The translations under genes and the position numbers were made by a program. The notes beneath the pieces were generated by a model, which saw only the letters and a list, made by a program, of their open reading frames with translations, was not told the DNA's origin and searched no databases. From Zonotrichia leucophrys gambelii (lineage: Eukaryota > Chordata > Aves > Passeriformes > Passerellidae), in assembly GCF_028769735.1 (NCBI RefSeq), contig NC_088171.1:92240912-92304911 (forward strand): a DNA stretch of 64,000 bases. The letters run 5' to 3'. Of this stretch, positions 12,571 through 26,334 are shown in pieces (positions within the stretch are counted from its first letter, which is position 1; each line of letters opens with the position of its first letter).

Positions 12571-15500
12571 AGTTCACTGATACCTCAACTAATAATCCAA
12601 AATCAAACCATTTCAGATTAGTGTACCATAAATCATTTTCAATTAATAAATTGACTTTAAATAGCTACTAAGAGGTATTCTTTCATTACAAATAGGTTTA
12701 AGTACTGTGACAAATTGCAGTTATTAGACTCAAACCTAAGGCTTCCTGAGTAACTTGGTTATAAAAATTATAGCAAGCTTACTCACAAAATTGCCTCTAC
12801 CCTCACCGTCTTTCTGCCCCAACATACTGTACATACTTGAAAATGGCCAGATTTTTCTGGAAGAGTAGGAAAAGAGTGTTTTGTTACTCCAATGTAAATT
12901 AAGGTCTAGCTTGGTCAGAACCACTGAAGGGTGCCTGGAAATATGCCTGTACTAGGCAGACTGAGAAGGACAGCAAACCGTGCAGCTGTAGAAATTAGTT
13001 TAAAACCAATTGTTTAGTGGTTTAGTCACCAGCTATGGCTGAGCCTTGCACACGTGGTGGTTCATTCAGCCTGTCCCAGCACAGCATGGCCTATGCCTGG
13101 TGTGGAGAAGGAGGGAAGGAGCTGGAGTACCTAATGATTGCGCTCCAGCCACGGCAACAGAGCCGGGAGGGGATGGAGTCAAGGCAGGATGGGAACAGTG
13201 CAGCTGGAACATTCTTCTGCTTGCTGCATTTTCCACTGGCCAGATGTTCCCCAGTTGACATGAGCTGCGAGTGGCTGCGTGCGCCACTCCCGGAGGGTGT
13301 TCTGACCCCTGGGAAGCACTAAAGAGGCCCAGGCCTGCCCAGCATTGAGGAGGCACAAAGGTATTTCAGAGCTCTGATCCTCTCCTCTCCCACTCGGCCC
13401 CAGTGCCAAGTTCAGCTGCGGCGCAGGAGCTCAGCTGTGGCGCAAGATTCATTTTGTGCATTAACCCGATGAGCTACGGTACCATCTGAGGCCAACATGC
13501 AGCTAATTGCTGTGAGAACTAAACTTTGAATTTCCTGACCTATTCAAAGTTTGAATTTCCCATTCACTCCACGCTCCCGTACTAACAGATGGTATACAGG
13601 GTGTAGCTCCAAAACTTCCTGCATCAGAGCATATGCAAAGACAACAAGAGGAGATGAATTGCACACCCCTGGAAACCTGCCCTTTATTTGCAGAATGGTG
13701 AAATTCTAAATAAGCCAATTGACGTGCCCAAGCAGCCCCCATCTTCCACGCAGGGAGTGCTGGCTGAAACTCTTCCGCCCAAGCTATCCCTGCCATGTGG
13801 AGCTGGAAAAGCACTGGTTACAGGAGCTGACTCATCAGCTGACTAGCCCACAACCTCAGCCACAAAGGACCAAAAATGCTGGTGGTGGCATGAAGCGTGT
13901 GGGTGGGAGCAAGGAATAAGCAATCATCTGGCAGCCTAATGCAGAAGGGAGGGTTGACAACAAGCCATTATTTATTCCCCCCTCCCGCCCTAAGGCTCAT
14001 CCCTCTGCTCCAGTGATTCTCATCATCTTGACGCTGTGGTAGGGCTCTTTGTAGGGGAGGGAATGAAAGGTACATCCCCTCCCTGTGGCCCATGCAATGA
14101 AAGCATCAGCAGGCTATCTGAGCTCACCACACCCAGATCTCTCAGGGCAAAAGGCCCTCATGGAGGAGAATAGAAAAGAGGTTTGCCCGGTCCTGCTTTC
14201 ACCCAATAGAAGACTAGAACAATGTCTTGTTGCAAAAAAAAAAAAAAAAAAAAAAAAAGGAGAGGAGAGATGGAGATCCAGTTCTGGAATGGCAGACAGC
14301 AGATGAAACCAAGTGTTTTTAAGAGCTGAGCAAGGAATATAGAAAAAAAGGGAGAATGCTGTAGCAAAGATGGGAAAAGACAAGGGGCAAAAACCTATAT
14401 GGAGAAAACAAGAAAATCTACAGAAGAGGAAGATGCAAAAGAGAAAATTTTACAAAGAAGTTAGGTGGATGAGAGAAGTTAGTTGCTAGAGAGAAAGAGG
14501 TGGAAGGGAAGTCACCAAGTTAAACAGCAAAAATAAAAAGAAAAAAGAAGATTGGCAGATTTAATTAGAACTTAACATGAAAGTATGGTGATGAAGTCCC
14601 CCAAATTGTTCATATGTATCACTTTATCTCCATATAAATCTAAGTTAACTTTTGAGTGTTCACTCCCTCCAGCAGCCTTCACCGCTGCTAATCAGGCTAT
14701 AATATGGTCAGTTGTTCCCCAATTTAACTAGCACAAAACATTCTCCAGCCAAATTATTGGTGTGGGGATGGTGTGACTTCCCACCTCCCAGGCTTTAACC
14801 TTTTCAATGGTATTTTTGTTATGACTCTGAAAAATAACTTTGGGCGATGTGTTTTCTGAAACACTGGGGCAGATTTTGAAAGCCTGGCTTGTATTACTCC
14901 ACTAATGCCAAGGTTAAGCAAAACATAATAAGGAATTAAGGACATGACCAGTTGTCTTTATGTTTCCTCCCCAACCAAACTTGTTGTTTTCTGAGAAGAG
15001 GTTTTTTACCCAAATTTTGCCTACAGTAGGTCTTTCCTGGCAAATTGCCTCAGTGGAAAGGAGATTAAGTTTCTCAATGTCCTCTTTTCTTGGAAACTTT
15101 CTGTTACATTTCCCAGTCTCCAATACAGGCAGCTCAGGGCACAGGAATCTACAGCTTCAAAGTCTTCCCCAACATGTTTTTCACATGCTGTTGTTTTGGC
15201 ACTCGGCAAGAGTGATGAAGAGTCACACACTGTAGTTTGCAGTTTTTCTCTGGCTGGAAAAACTGCACTAGTTGAACATAATCTTGAGAGAGTCGGAAGA
15301 CGGAATATCTGCTGAGGCTACGGTATCTAAAGTAAGCGAGCCGACCCCTGTGTGGAGATTGAGACTTGACTAGACAAAGATAAATAAATTCCTCTTTTCC
15401 AAATGGCCTCTTGGAACTCGGCGTCCCTGCACTAAGTGCTGCTGCAAGGGGCACATCTTCTGTCCAGAAACTGACCTCTCCTCCCAGCTCATGCTTACAA

Positions 15501-17274
15501 GAGTGACAATCTTAGCCACCCTACTGGTTTTAAAGACACTATCAGCTGCTACCATGATACTTATAAGGTATGATCGCAAAGTAACCTTCAAACTGACATT
15601 GTCTCCACTTTCATAACCATGAGTTGGCAGCAACAAATGTAGGGTGCATCACTGTCCTGAAATGATACAGCACAAACTTACTGCCAGACTTATTAAAAAT
15701 TTCTAAAGTGCTTGCTAGCATCAATAAAAATGAAGAATGTATGTTGCAATGTGCAATATCTTCAGACTCTCTGACGTGTTACTGAGTATGTTTGGCTCAG
15801 AAGAAAGAGCTCTTCCCTTAGGGGGACATACATTAAACCCTACTTTGCTAGGGTTTAATACAGTTCTGGTGGTCCTGAAGAAGTGATGAAAACAATCAAA
15901 ACCTCTATAACCCATTGTAATTTGAGAGCATTCTGCACCTGGCATGACTGCACCTCTAAAAATTATTCATTTCAAATATTGCTAATTTCCTTCTACAAAT
16001 ATTACTTGCTGTGAGATGTACTGCCTTTTCCTACATGCCACGGTGTAGATGCAGTGTAGAAAAAGCATGGAAGGAAGAAATACAATTTCATTTTTCTCCA
16101 TGTACTGTTATGGTCCTTATAATAACATATTAGAATATTCTCCACATAAATCCTTACATTCACCAGCTCAAGATACATTATTTAGGCTGAATTATTTATC
16201 CTCTCAAGAAATGCTTTCATAAAGCATTATTTATTGTGCCATTTTCCCATACAAGGTTTGTAGGGGTCATTTGATGGCACAACATTGGTTTAATAAATTA
16301 TTTGGAACAAAATATAGAGTGTTTGTGACAGGTTTTCAATGACACTGATATACAACATAATACCAACATACAGAAGATAGCATTTTCTGCACAGATATTG
16401 AAATAGTCAGGGGAATAGATAAGATTACTATAAGGTGACGTTATGCCTGTATACAATTGGCAAAGTGGTTATGAAGTTGTCAATGGACTAGAAAAAAACC
16501 CAAAACCTTAGAATTTGTTGTTTTTTGATTTAGATCTGATCTTTGCTTGTTTTCAGTCCTCTTAACTTCTTTCAGCTGTTTCCAATATGTAAATAGCCAA
16601 TTTATATTGCAGGTTCAGAATAAATGGGAATAGTGGACATTTTCTTATTATAACAAATGTTTACTTCCTATGTACCTTCAACTTCATATATTCCATGCAG
16701 ATATAAAGAGGAAATGCACTGAGGAGATTTCAACAGAATTTTAGGGACATGGTAAGTTCATATGATACATACTTCAGCAAGACTGATGTATAGCATCACA
16801 CTTTCAAAAAAGTAATGATGAGCTTCTTTAAAAGAAGTCCTAAAGTCTGCTTGCAACTTCTCTTACTGAGCATCTAAGTTTGCTGATATGCATACTGCTT
16901 CTACTCAATGTCAAGATTTTAGAAAATTTGTCAGTTCTATTATCTACAGTATTGCACCAAAAAGTGTAATGAAATTAAAACTGGACTTTTAAAGGGAAAT
17001 CTGCTGTGCCTCACCTAAACAACTTGCATTTCATTTCTTGGTGGGGAACTTTCAGAGCTGACTAATATGTTACTGTCACCTTATAGAGAAGAGAATCATC
17101 TGTGTTAGTCACATGGGATTTTCTTTCTAATAAAATGAAAAAGACACTAAACCAAACACAATTAAATGAAGACAAGTCCTTCAGAGTGATCCTTGAGCCA
17201 AACTGTAGGGCAACCACATAGCCAAGTGAGGCAAGCTTTGCAGTAACCAGCCCCCGACTCGTATTTTATATGGT
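12571..17274 (-). other. AHRR: AHRR intron 3 segment, unique sequence
   Basis: No exon is recognised. GC content rises modestly around 13.0-13.9 kb with short open frames lacking domain similarity. A poly(A) run lies at 14234-14258. Confidence 0.4.
14234..14258 (+). repeat. Poly(A) run, 25 A
   Basis: This is an uninterrupted A25 run followed by purine-rich GGAGAGGAGAGATGG. Nothing upstream identifies a retrocopied gene, so I call it a simple repeat. Confidence 0.9.
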
Positions 17275-17619
17275 TCAGGGGGGACCTTATCACTCTCCAC
17301 AACCACCTGAGTGTGTAGCCAGGTGTGGGTCAGCCTCTTCTTCCAGGCAATCAGCAACAAAATGAGAGGACAGTCTTAAGCCGCACTTAGGGTGGTTCAG
17401 GTTGGGCATTAAGAAGAACTTCTTCACTAAAGGATCATTAAGTATTGGAATGGGCTGCCCAGGGAGGTGGTGGAGTCACAGTCCCTGGAGGTGCTCAAGG
17501 AAACACTGGACATGGCACTTAATGCCATGGTCTAGTTGACAAGGTGGTCAACAGTGAAAGGCTGGCCCTGATGACCTTGGAGGTCTTTTCCAAACTAAAT
17601 GATTCTGTGATTTTGTGAT
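17275..17619 (+). mobile_element. CR1 LINE 3'-end fragment
   Basis: It is a good match to avian CR1, with GGACCTTATCACTCTCCACA, GGCTGCCCAGGGAGGTGGTG and an end in GATTCTGTGATTTTGTGA, the short tandem repeat typical of CR1 3' termini. It is antisense to AHRR. Confidence 0.93.
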
Positions 17620-20600
17620 CCTCATTGTATCAGAGTTCTCTGCAGAGCTTTACTATGTGCTGTAGCCATAAAGTAGGAAAGTGAGAAGGGAAGTGAAGAG
17701 GACAATCTCCCACACTATTCACTAGCTGAAAACTATTTGTCTTCTTTGTCTTCAAAGTCCTATACAATTTCAATATGCCAAACTAAATTCCTTGTTCTGT
17801 TGGATAAGAGGTATTGTCTTTCCTTTATAACATATCTGTGTTTAAAATGAGAAACAAAATAAATCATTTTCTTGACAGTAAAGATACACGCTTCCTCTCA
17901 CAGATGGTAATCACTCATGAAGCTGAGAACAAGTGTAAACCAAGCCAAAGTTCATGCCTGGGGGAATGCTTTCCTTCCCATCCATTGCATAAGTGATAAG
18001 GACAAAACTATTGCTAGTGTGTTCTATAATCACTGAAATTGCTAGCAAGTTCTGAAGCAAAAAGTCCACTTTTCTTTTTATGAAAACCAGTCTTGTTTCC
18101 ATATCCAAGGAAAACATAGGTTACAGTGGAACTAAACTCCAAGTTGTTCCTCAGTCTCCAAGATCTAAACTGAATTTAACTCAAGAGAATTAGATCAATG
18201 AAAGTCCATTAGTTATAGTCAGGATAATGGAATTTGAGCCATGCAGGGCTGTGAGAGAACTTCAACAGCTGGTACCAGGCTGGGCCAAGAAGGGCCTTAG
18301 CTGCAGATCTGGGATTAAGTAAGCACAGCGCACAAGCAAGATGAACATCACTGAATGCAAAATACAGTGTGTATATCAGTCTCCTGGATTAGATGTACCC
18401 AGATTTTCCCTTGCCACTTGCATTTAAGACATTTATTTACACATCCTTGCCACATTCATTTACATCTATGCAACATGAGATGCACAGTGTGAGTTAAGCA
18501 AATTCACTGAGCACAAAAGCCTACCAAATCAAAATGGTTAAGAATGACTGAGCAAGCTGCAGAAAGGTGAAGACCCACACTCAATGGCTCACAGTATTTT
18601 GGGGACTTCCCCTAGCATTGGAGCAATGGTAGAAGCTGTGGTTTGTGGGAGCACCTATAAACTCAGGCATCGTGTGTGTGGCTGACCATGTGTCTAGTCC
18701 TGAGTGTACTTCTATTATTGGTACAAACAGTGGAACTCTCCCAGTGCCAAATGCCCTCAGGAAAAATCTAACAAAGATGCCACTCATGTCACTTGTCATT
18801 TCCAGCTCCCTGGTTTTTCTAATCAGTCTTGATAACAGCAAGAGAAACATTGAAGCCTACAGGGATGTTCATTTGGATGGCATCCAGCAATAGAAAAGTT
18901 GCATGAGATACAGATCCAGAACTACAAGAGGAAATTCTGCAAGAAGAATCCTAATGATGGTGTGTTTCCCAAGGACAGCATAAAATCCGTGTAGTCCAGC
19001 CTTTCCCATGCAGGTGACCAAATCAGTCTAACAGCTCTGAGCTTGTAATAGCTCTGGTAATATAAACAACCCAAGCACCAAGAAGCACCAGAAAATATCT
19101 GAAACTTATTTACAACTGAAACTAAGATCCTTCATTTGCCATTACACAAAAAAAGAAGTATTGAATTTAGAGCCAGTCTCAGAACATGACGCTGAACGTA
19201 GTGTTGCACAGATGGGTTCCCTTGATCTTCAAAGGTTATGGGAATTCAAGCAATTTAAATTTGTCTTGTTCTTCCTGAACATAGTTTCATTCTGAAGTAA
19301 GTCCTGCTTGTAAATCAACACTCATCCTACAAAACCCGTCTTGTTTGCAGGAAACTGAAGAGAAAGCTAGCCAGGAGAAGGAGGTAAACCCTCTCACAAC
19401 AAGACAGCAAGAGCAGACACAGTTCTCATCCAAGAGTCGGCAAAGACCTTCCAAGGACAGAGAGATCTCCAGGTTATGCAAGAGGACCTCTAGTACAAAA
19501 CAGCCTCAGTTATTTGTCACATGGAATAAATGGTGTTCCCAGGAAACAAGGGGAAGAGAAAATATTGACCCATTAGTATAAGTAATATGTCCCAATAAAA
19601 TGGTCTCCCTGGCAATTAAATATATTTTAAAATCTAGTAAAAATAATGTTTGAAAATGGGTAATGTGAAGGAGATTCAATTTGCAGTGGCTTCTCTAGAA
19701 AGAAATCCTGCCAAATCTCAGGAATGGGTGAATGCCGCCATCCTGCCTAAAGTCTTGGCACTTCTACTAAAATTTCACTGATGTAGTATTTTAGCACTTG
19801 ATTAGACAATGTTTTGCAGTAGGTCTTCCTTCAATGATTTACTTATATGCCACTTATGCAGAAGAACAGTTTTTCCAGTTTTTCCAGTTGCTCTATTGCT
19901 AAAAGATGGTAAAATTAGAGAGCAGTAGAGAGTGGAAAATGTTTCTTTCATGAACAGTCCATTTTTGGCCAAAACACTCCAAATATTGGTGCAATTTGAA
20001 TACACCAGTTCAACACAGCCACAGGAATAATTTTACCTGTTACCCACTCTGACAATGAATGTTTCTTTTCAGTACAAGCCATTGAATATGCTGTCCTAAG
20101 AAACCTAAACTACCGAAATGCTTACAATCTAATTAAGCTACAACCGTGGACTACAGCAATATTTTTTCCATGCATTCAAAAAAGAAAAGTCCTTATTTCT
20201 CTTCCAAGAAAAAAATTCACTCAGACATTCAATTTCAGAGGACAGGACTGGGAATGCTCTAACTCAGTAGAAAATGTCTTTAAAAACCAAACTTCTTATT
20301 GATAAAAAACTCAAATATATTGGGGGATTCTTAACTCAAGGTATAAGCATCAACCCTAACTAATCAGAGGAACACAAATTGAATCCTTGATTTGTGTCTC
20401 AAAGTACAGGTTTCATTAAAAAAAGAAAAAGAAGTTTGAGGAAATTCTGAAAGCATCTAATTATTTACATAATGAAAATCAATATATGAGTCATACCAAG
20501 AAAAAATAGGTGGGAATGAAGATATGGAATCAATGAGGTATAATTTCCTCCTTCTTGTTGTTGTTGGTTTAGGCATCTTATCCTGTTCTTATGAATCTTT

Positions 20601-20675
20601 CTTATAATATTTATTGCTATTTCAGATTTTTTATTATTTTATTTTTCCTATATCTGTTCTAAATATATCTATCAT
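17620..20675 (-). other. AHRR: AHRR intron 3 segment without recognised features
   Basis: No exon or repeat is recognised. Reading frames such as 19345-19581 (plus) have no recognisable domain. Confidence 0.4.
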
Positions 20676-21135
20676 AAAGGACCTGGAGAGAGTCCAGTGA
20701 AAGGACACAAAATTGATGGAGACTAGAGCACTTCTCCTATGAGGAAAGGCTGAGAGAGTGAGAGAGCTGGAACTGTTCAGCCTGGAGAAGGGAAAGCTCA
20801 GGCTGGATCTCATCAGAGTGTATAAATACCTAAAGGAAGGGTGGAAAGAACAGCAAGGTTCTTTTCAGAAGTGTCCAGTGACAGGATCAGAGAAAACGAG
20901 TACAAAGTCAAACACAGGAGGAACATCAAGAAACACAATTTCACTGTCAGGGTGACCAAGCGTTGGCTGAGGTTGCCCAAGGACACTGTGGACTCTCCAT
21001 CCTTGAAGATACTCAAAAGCCACCTGGACATGGTCCTGGGAAACTGGTTCTCAGAGACCTTGCTTCACCAGGGGGCTTGGATCAGGTGACCTCCAGAGGT
21101 TCCTGGAATCTTCAACCCATCTGTGAATCTGTCAT
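20676..21135 (+). mobile_element. CR1 LINE 3'-end fragment, longer copy
   Basis: It starts with GACCTGGAGAGAGTCCAGTG and includes GAACTGTTCAGCCTGGAGAA and CACCTGGACATGGTCCTGGG, which are CR1 landmarks in the right order. It is diverged at the 3' end. Confidence 0.9.
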
Positions 21136-22124
21136 TCACTAAGACTATGATTTTAAATTTAAGGGAAAGCTTCAGGCCACTGAAATTGGCTTACAAATGA
21201 AAGATGAATTTTTCCCATGGAAATGGATCCAATATAGGCCATAACTGTAATAGTAAGCTCAACCATATGAACTTAGTTTAAGGATCAGTTGAATCTTGTT
21301 GTGGAAAAATTTGCCATGCTTATGTAAAGTAAAATCTAAAAAACATATTTATCCCAAAGAACCAGAATTTTTCATTCCAGGAAAAAAAATCATTACTGAG
21401 AGTTTGAAAAGAAAACTCTGGGAAAACAGAATTATTAGGAAGAGATGGTGGGGTAGAAAGAGATGCCTGAGAACCACAGTACATGCACTGCAGAGCAGCC
21501 TTGGAACCTCAGACCAGGAGCTTTGGTTCAGGTAGGCAGCACTCCTACAGCACTGCTGAGTGGCATTACATTGCAGATTATGCACTAACAGCGAGATCAC
21601 TCTGTGCTTCTTTACCCATCTCAGGTTTTAAAACCTTAAATTTCTGTGTCGCTGAAGGGTCGTGCATGTCACACCAGAAACAGGTCTGCAGTGGGGGCTG
21701 CAGCACCAAATATTCAATTATTACAAGAAATAATAGCCTAAAGGGTCTAAGGAATGAACCTGAGGAATCTCAGCCACAGTAGTATGCTTCTGACCTAGGA
21801 GAGTAACAGCCATGGACACTGTAGGAGGAGAACAAAGCTGGAACATGCTGCAAGTAATTGAGGATACTGAAAATCAGGCCAGCTGGGAGGAATCCTTTGT
21901 TGTTTTCATCTTAAAAGGGATAAATTCAATTTCCATTAAAGATAAATGTTGATGGGAACTGGATCACACCAAACACATAGACGAGTAAAAGGAAATGACC
22001 CACTAACATAAATGCTAAATCAGAAGAAAAACAGAAACCACACAGTCAGTGTGTGCTACCCTGTCAGAAAAGGGGGAAAATAAAAAACCTAAAAAAAAAT
22101 TATACCTATATCTATGTATATATT

Positions 22125-22160
22125 CATATACATATATATATGTGTGTGTGTGTGTGTGTG
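22125..22160. repeat. (TA)n(TG)n microsatellite
   Basis: A TA-rich stretch runs directly into ten TG units (22141-22160), then CATGTATATA. Alternating purine-pyrimidine tracts like this are usually polymorphic. Confidence 0.92.
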
Positions 22161-25100
22161 CATGTATATAAGAGGTTTAATTGAAGGGGAGAAATGGGTT
22201 AGAAGCAGATAGGGCAGCTTGGTGAAAGTGGCTGGGAAATGCTGGAATTAATGGTTCCTGTAGCAGCAGCAGCAATCCAAGCTACAGCATTGGAAGGAAG
22301 ACAGAGGAACAACAAGAAGGAGACTTCAGTACACCTGGAAAAAATCTCAGAGGGCACATATCTAAGGGAAACAGAAGCTGGATGTTCTTTCAGGGAATCA
22401 ATATATAGGACAGAAGTGTAAACTGTCTCATTGGCAGTGAAGAATGAGAAATGTAAGAAAAGACCACCTGAACAAAATCTTGAGTTCTTCAGTGGCTGGA
22501 AGCTCACAGAAAAACTATTTTAAAAATTAATAAAATAAAGAGCAAATGTATAAGAAGGGAAAGAGTAAGGCCTATGTATAGTATCAGATCTGGCAAGGAG
22601 GGGAAGGTTACAAAAATCACACTGGAAGCCCTTTAACCATACAAGGTTGGGAAAATAGATTTCTGCTACTCAGCAGAAGGGGAGCTACAGACAATGAAAT
22701 CAAAAAAGTTTAGTGTTTATTGCCTCTTTTTGCTTCCATCTGCTAGGATCACCTCCATGGCTGTAAAAGCTGAGGTACCACGAGAAATGGCAACAATTTT
22801 TTTCTACAGAAAAGGGGCTTAAACCGAAGCAGGAGACTTCCAGCTGGGATTTTAGGGATTGCAAAGGAAGGTATTAAATCAGCCATGTTGCAGATTTGCA
22901 AAAATATTAGACCATGACCCTCAGGTTAAGGCATAGCTTACTCAGGAAGGTTCACTACAGGCCTGTTCCCTAAATTTTTTAATTCTGCATGGAAACAGAT
23001 GAACTAAGATTTGTAGACAATTTTTTCAAACTCTACTGTAATTCATTTTATAATCCAGATATAACTGTAGTCTAAGGCAGGTCAAACAACATGTCTCCAT
23101 GCTTGACTGTCACTAATTTTGCAAGATCTGGATTGCAGTTTAAATATAAAACTTACAGAAACTTCTAAGATATTTATTCACAGAGTTCATCTGTGACTCT
23201 CTACAGTCCATATTTAGTCATCCATAAATCTATCAGGATTTTTAGCTTTCAAAATCAAATGAAGTCTGGAAGTAAATAAATACAGAGAAGGCACTGAAGT
23301 CTGCAATAAACACAGAGATTCAAAATAATACAGGAGGGAGATTTTTGTCAGGAAAGCACTGCTTCTGTGCTTGCATGCACGTCTCTGTTTTTGACTATAT
23401 ATATGTGTGTGTGCAAAAATGTCCAGATGGGCAAAATAACAAGCTATCGAATTAAATTATGCTTTATATAAATTATGTAGTAAAGGGTTTGAAATTAAAA
23501 TGTTTATCCATATTGAGGTCTCTACATTTCCCATCTAAGACTATATTCAACATTATCTATCATTTATCAGAAATGCTTATGGTTAAAAGGTCTAACATTA
23601 CTTAATGAGATGTCAAAGGAAAAGTTTGAGTGGAATTCGAGTATTAATACAAGATTAGTTACACTAAGAACTAAAAGATGAGGACCTATATAGCCCTAGT
23701 TGTAACAGTGTCGGTGTAAATTGTCATAGCTGGTTTCATTACAAGGACTGGGAAACATAAATTAGCTCTCCCTCAGAAAGGACCTGAGCTGGTAAAAGGA
23801 CAAGGGGCTATTCTTCTAACATTTATTTACTAAATCATTACCTGTACTAGGAGGGAACAAGTTAAACAACCAACAAAATGGGGCTGGTTTGGAAGTGGAG
23901 CAAGACCACCATTTCCCCACCAGTGGAAAAACTGAGGAATGAGAAGTACTAAAGGATGTGTTGTCAAGAGTGGTAAAGGAAGGCAGACTACAATTAACCG
24001 AGATGGAACACGTCCGAGACAGAGGCCCAGCAAACTCAAGTGGTCACAGACACTGAGTGCCTCTCCATGCTCACAGGAGCCCCACCCTAGGCAAGTCTTT
24101 GTCAGGGCCAAGGGACAGTCACAGTTTCCTGCAGCAGTTGATGTCTCTCAGCCGTCAGCTAACCCTGGTTCAGACCCAGCTGCCTCATCCACAAGATCCG
24201 GTGAGGTTGGAAGGTTATTGCTGCAGGCCATTTTGAAGTGCTTATCAGGAAAATGCAAAATGACTGAATGCCTGTACCTTGGGGGGAGCTGGTCTATTAA
24301 TAGAGCCTCTGCCAACTGATAACAGAGATATGGAGAATCTTAAATAAGTAGACAGCAAAAAGAAAACGTTTCTAAGAATGAGGGAGGGAATTCACCACAA
24401 TGACTTAAACTAAATCCTAGGAATATCTGTCTCAACAACCAGGTCTAAATTTTTGAAAGGAACCAGGCCTTTGCTTAAATCAGTCAAGTAAGATGAACTG
24501 GTCATATGCTTCAAGGTGCTAACCTCTAATGGTCACTAAAATGGGAATAAATGACTGATGGATGTTCTCCATGCACTAATACCCAACTCTCTGCACAACC
24601 ATTGTCACACTTGAGGTCAATATGGTGAGGTTACTCCCTCCAGTTGGCTATTGATCTTCATAACCACGTTTGTGCTGTGCACTGACTATGGCAGAGTAGC
24701 TACTAAAAGGACACCTAGTGGTAAGGAAATGAGTGTGTCCAGAAACCTCTGGCATTGCTGAAGATGTGCCACTGCAACTGGCATGGGAATTGCTGACCTG
24801 TTGTGGGTGGAATACGCAATGTCACATATGAACTTAACGTGTCAAGTAAAACTACTCTTTTTTTTTTTTTTAATGGTAAGCAATGTTCTTAAAAGCATAT
24901 TTTAAAAACCTGAAATTTAAGCTTAACTTCCTCAAAACTCAGAGAATAGGTTTTTTTTTTAACAAATTATGCACAGTACTGTCTGTTGCAGTCTACAAAA
25001 TTGAATGTATTGAATCTCCACTGTGTCCACTTCAGGAATATTGGATAGCAAACAGAATTCATTACAGATATGTTTTTTCTTGATATTCAAGTCAGATTTC

Positions 25101-25271
25101 ATCTTGGGCATCATCATTCCTTGGTTCCTCCACTGTGCCACTCCACAATACCCTGAGTAATTCCTCCCCTTCTTGTCTTTTCCTCCTATGAAGAAACAGC
25201 TGGAGAATATAAATTGAGCTAACTTTAGTTTTTTGGGGGTTGTTTGTTTGTTTGTTGGGTTTTTTTGTTTC

Positions 25272-25294
25272 TTTTTTTTTTTTTTTTTTTTTTT
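25272..25294 (-). repeat. Poly(T) run with adjoining (GTTT)n
   Basis: A T23 run is preceded by GTTTGTTTGTTTGTTGGG at about 25240-25258. Confidence 0.88.
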
Positions 25295-25499
25295 GCCCAT
25301 GCAACTTTATAGTCACTTCTTGCCTGTGTTTATTCCAAACCCTTTAATATGTACCAATGCCCTTGTGACCAGGAGATGCCCACAACAGAAAGCTCCATTC
25401 CAGATGGAGTCATGCTGGTCTCATGCAGAGAGGGATTATAACTTTCCTGTGTAGTGACATGCTGCCTCTAGGCAAACAGACCAAAATCCACACTTAGCT

Positions 25500-25880
25500 T
25501 TCTTGTTTATGTCAACATACTGTATTACAGGCATGGAACAACTTGTTGACCACTGTACCTCTTTGGTTATTGTTTTTATTTCTCTGTTCCAGGTTTGTCT
25601 TTTCTATTGAACACCAGTTTCTTTGGATTAATTTTCCCTGAGTGAATTAGTACAGATTTACTAAGCCATTTTTCTAGATACGTTTTTTATCCAATTTTCT
25701 AACATCTCTGTATGCCACTGGTCTGTTCTCTGTCCTCAGAATGTTTATAAGCTCCCAGTTTAGTGTCATCCTTTGATTTAAAAAGCCACAAACAATCCAT
25801 TTCTGCTCTTCTATCCTCTTTCATCACAACAAAAATTGAAACACTGGGACGAATATGCTTGTTTGCTCCTTTAGGTGACA
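25500..25880 (-). mobile_element. Ancient CR1-like LINE fragment
   Basis: Reading the plus strand, CTGTCCTCAGAATGTTTATA then GCTCCCAGTTTAGTGTCATC follow the order of old amniote CR1 3' regions in reverse orientation. The match is diverged and the limits are approximate. Confidence 0.55.
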
Positions 25881-26328
25881 TGCTACTAAAGTTTTTGCTT
25901 AAAAAAAAAAAAACAAACAAACAGATTCTGCCTTTTTTCTCCAGAATTACCAGTAAGTAGATTGTGATGTTCATGAGGGATACAGCAGATTCTGCCCTCA
26001 CCCAAACATTTGCAACCATTCCTCACTCAGCTCAGTTTCCACAGCTCACCTCTCCTCCACTCCACCCTTCTGAAGCTCCAGCCTGCTCTCATGTCTTAAA
26101 ATGGCATGTAGTTTCCTTCCTTTACCATAAACAATGATTTCTGTAACCTTAGTTTCATGATGTAAACATTTAAAAATAAGAATGAAGGGAACACAAGCTA
26201 TGTGTTTAATTAGGTAATTCGAGGATTAAATTAAATGTCTCAAAACATGGAACACTGAACATTTCAGCATAACACAGCCTGGCTTTACTTGTTTTCCTTT
26301 TATCTCATCCCTTTAAGAAAAGGAGACA

Positions 26329-26334
26329 ATGGAT
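26329..26334. repeat. Target-site duplication, left copy (ATGGAT)
   Basis: ATGGAT lies immediately before the LTR and is repeated exactly at 26968-26973. Confidence 0.9.

Larger units (their letters stand above)
21136..25499 (-). other. AHRR: AHRR intron 3 segment, mostly unique
   Basis: Apart from simple repeats (22125-22160, 25272-25294) no exon or transposon is recognised. The 126-residue frame at 23939-24319 (plus) has no domain I recognise. Confidence 0.4.

Noticed and set aside
14234..14258. Poly(A) run as the tail of a processed pseudogene
   Set aside because: No gene-like sequence or poly(A) signal upstream and no flanking direct repeats noticed.
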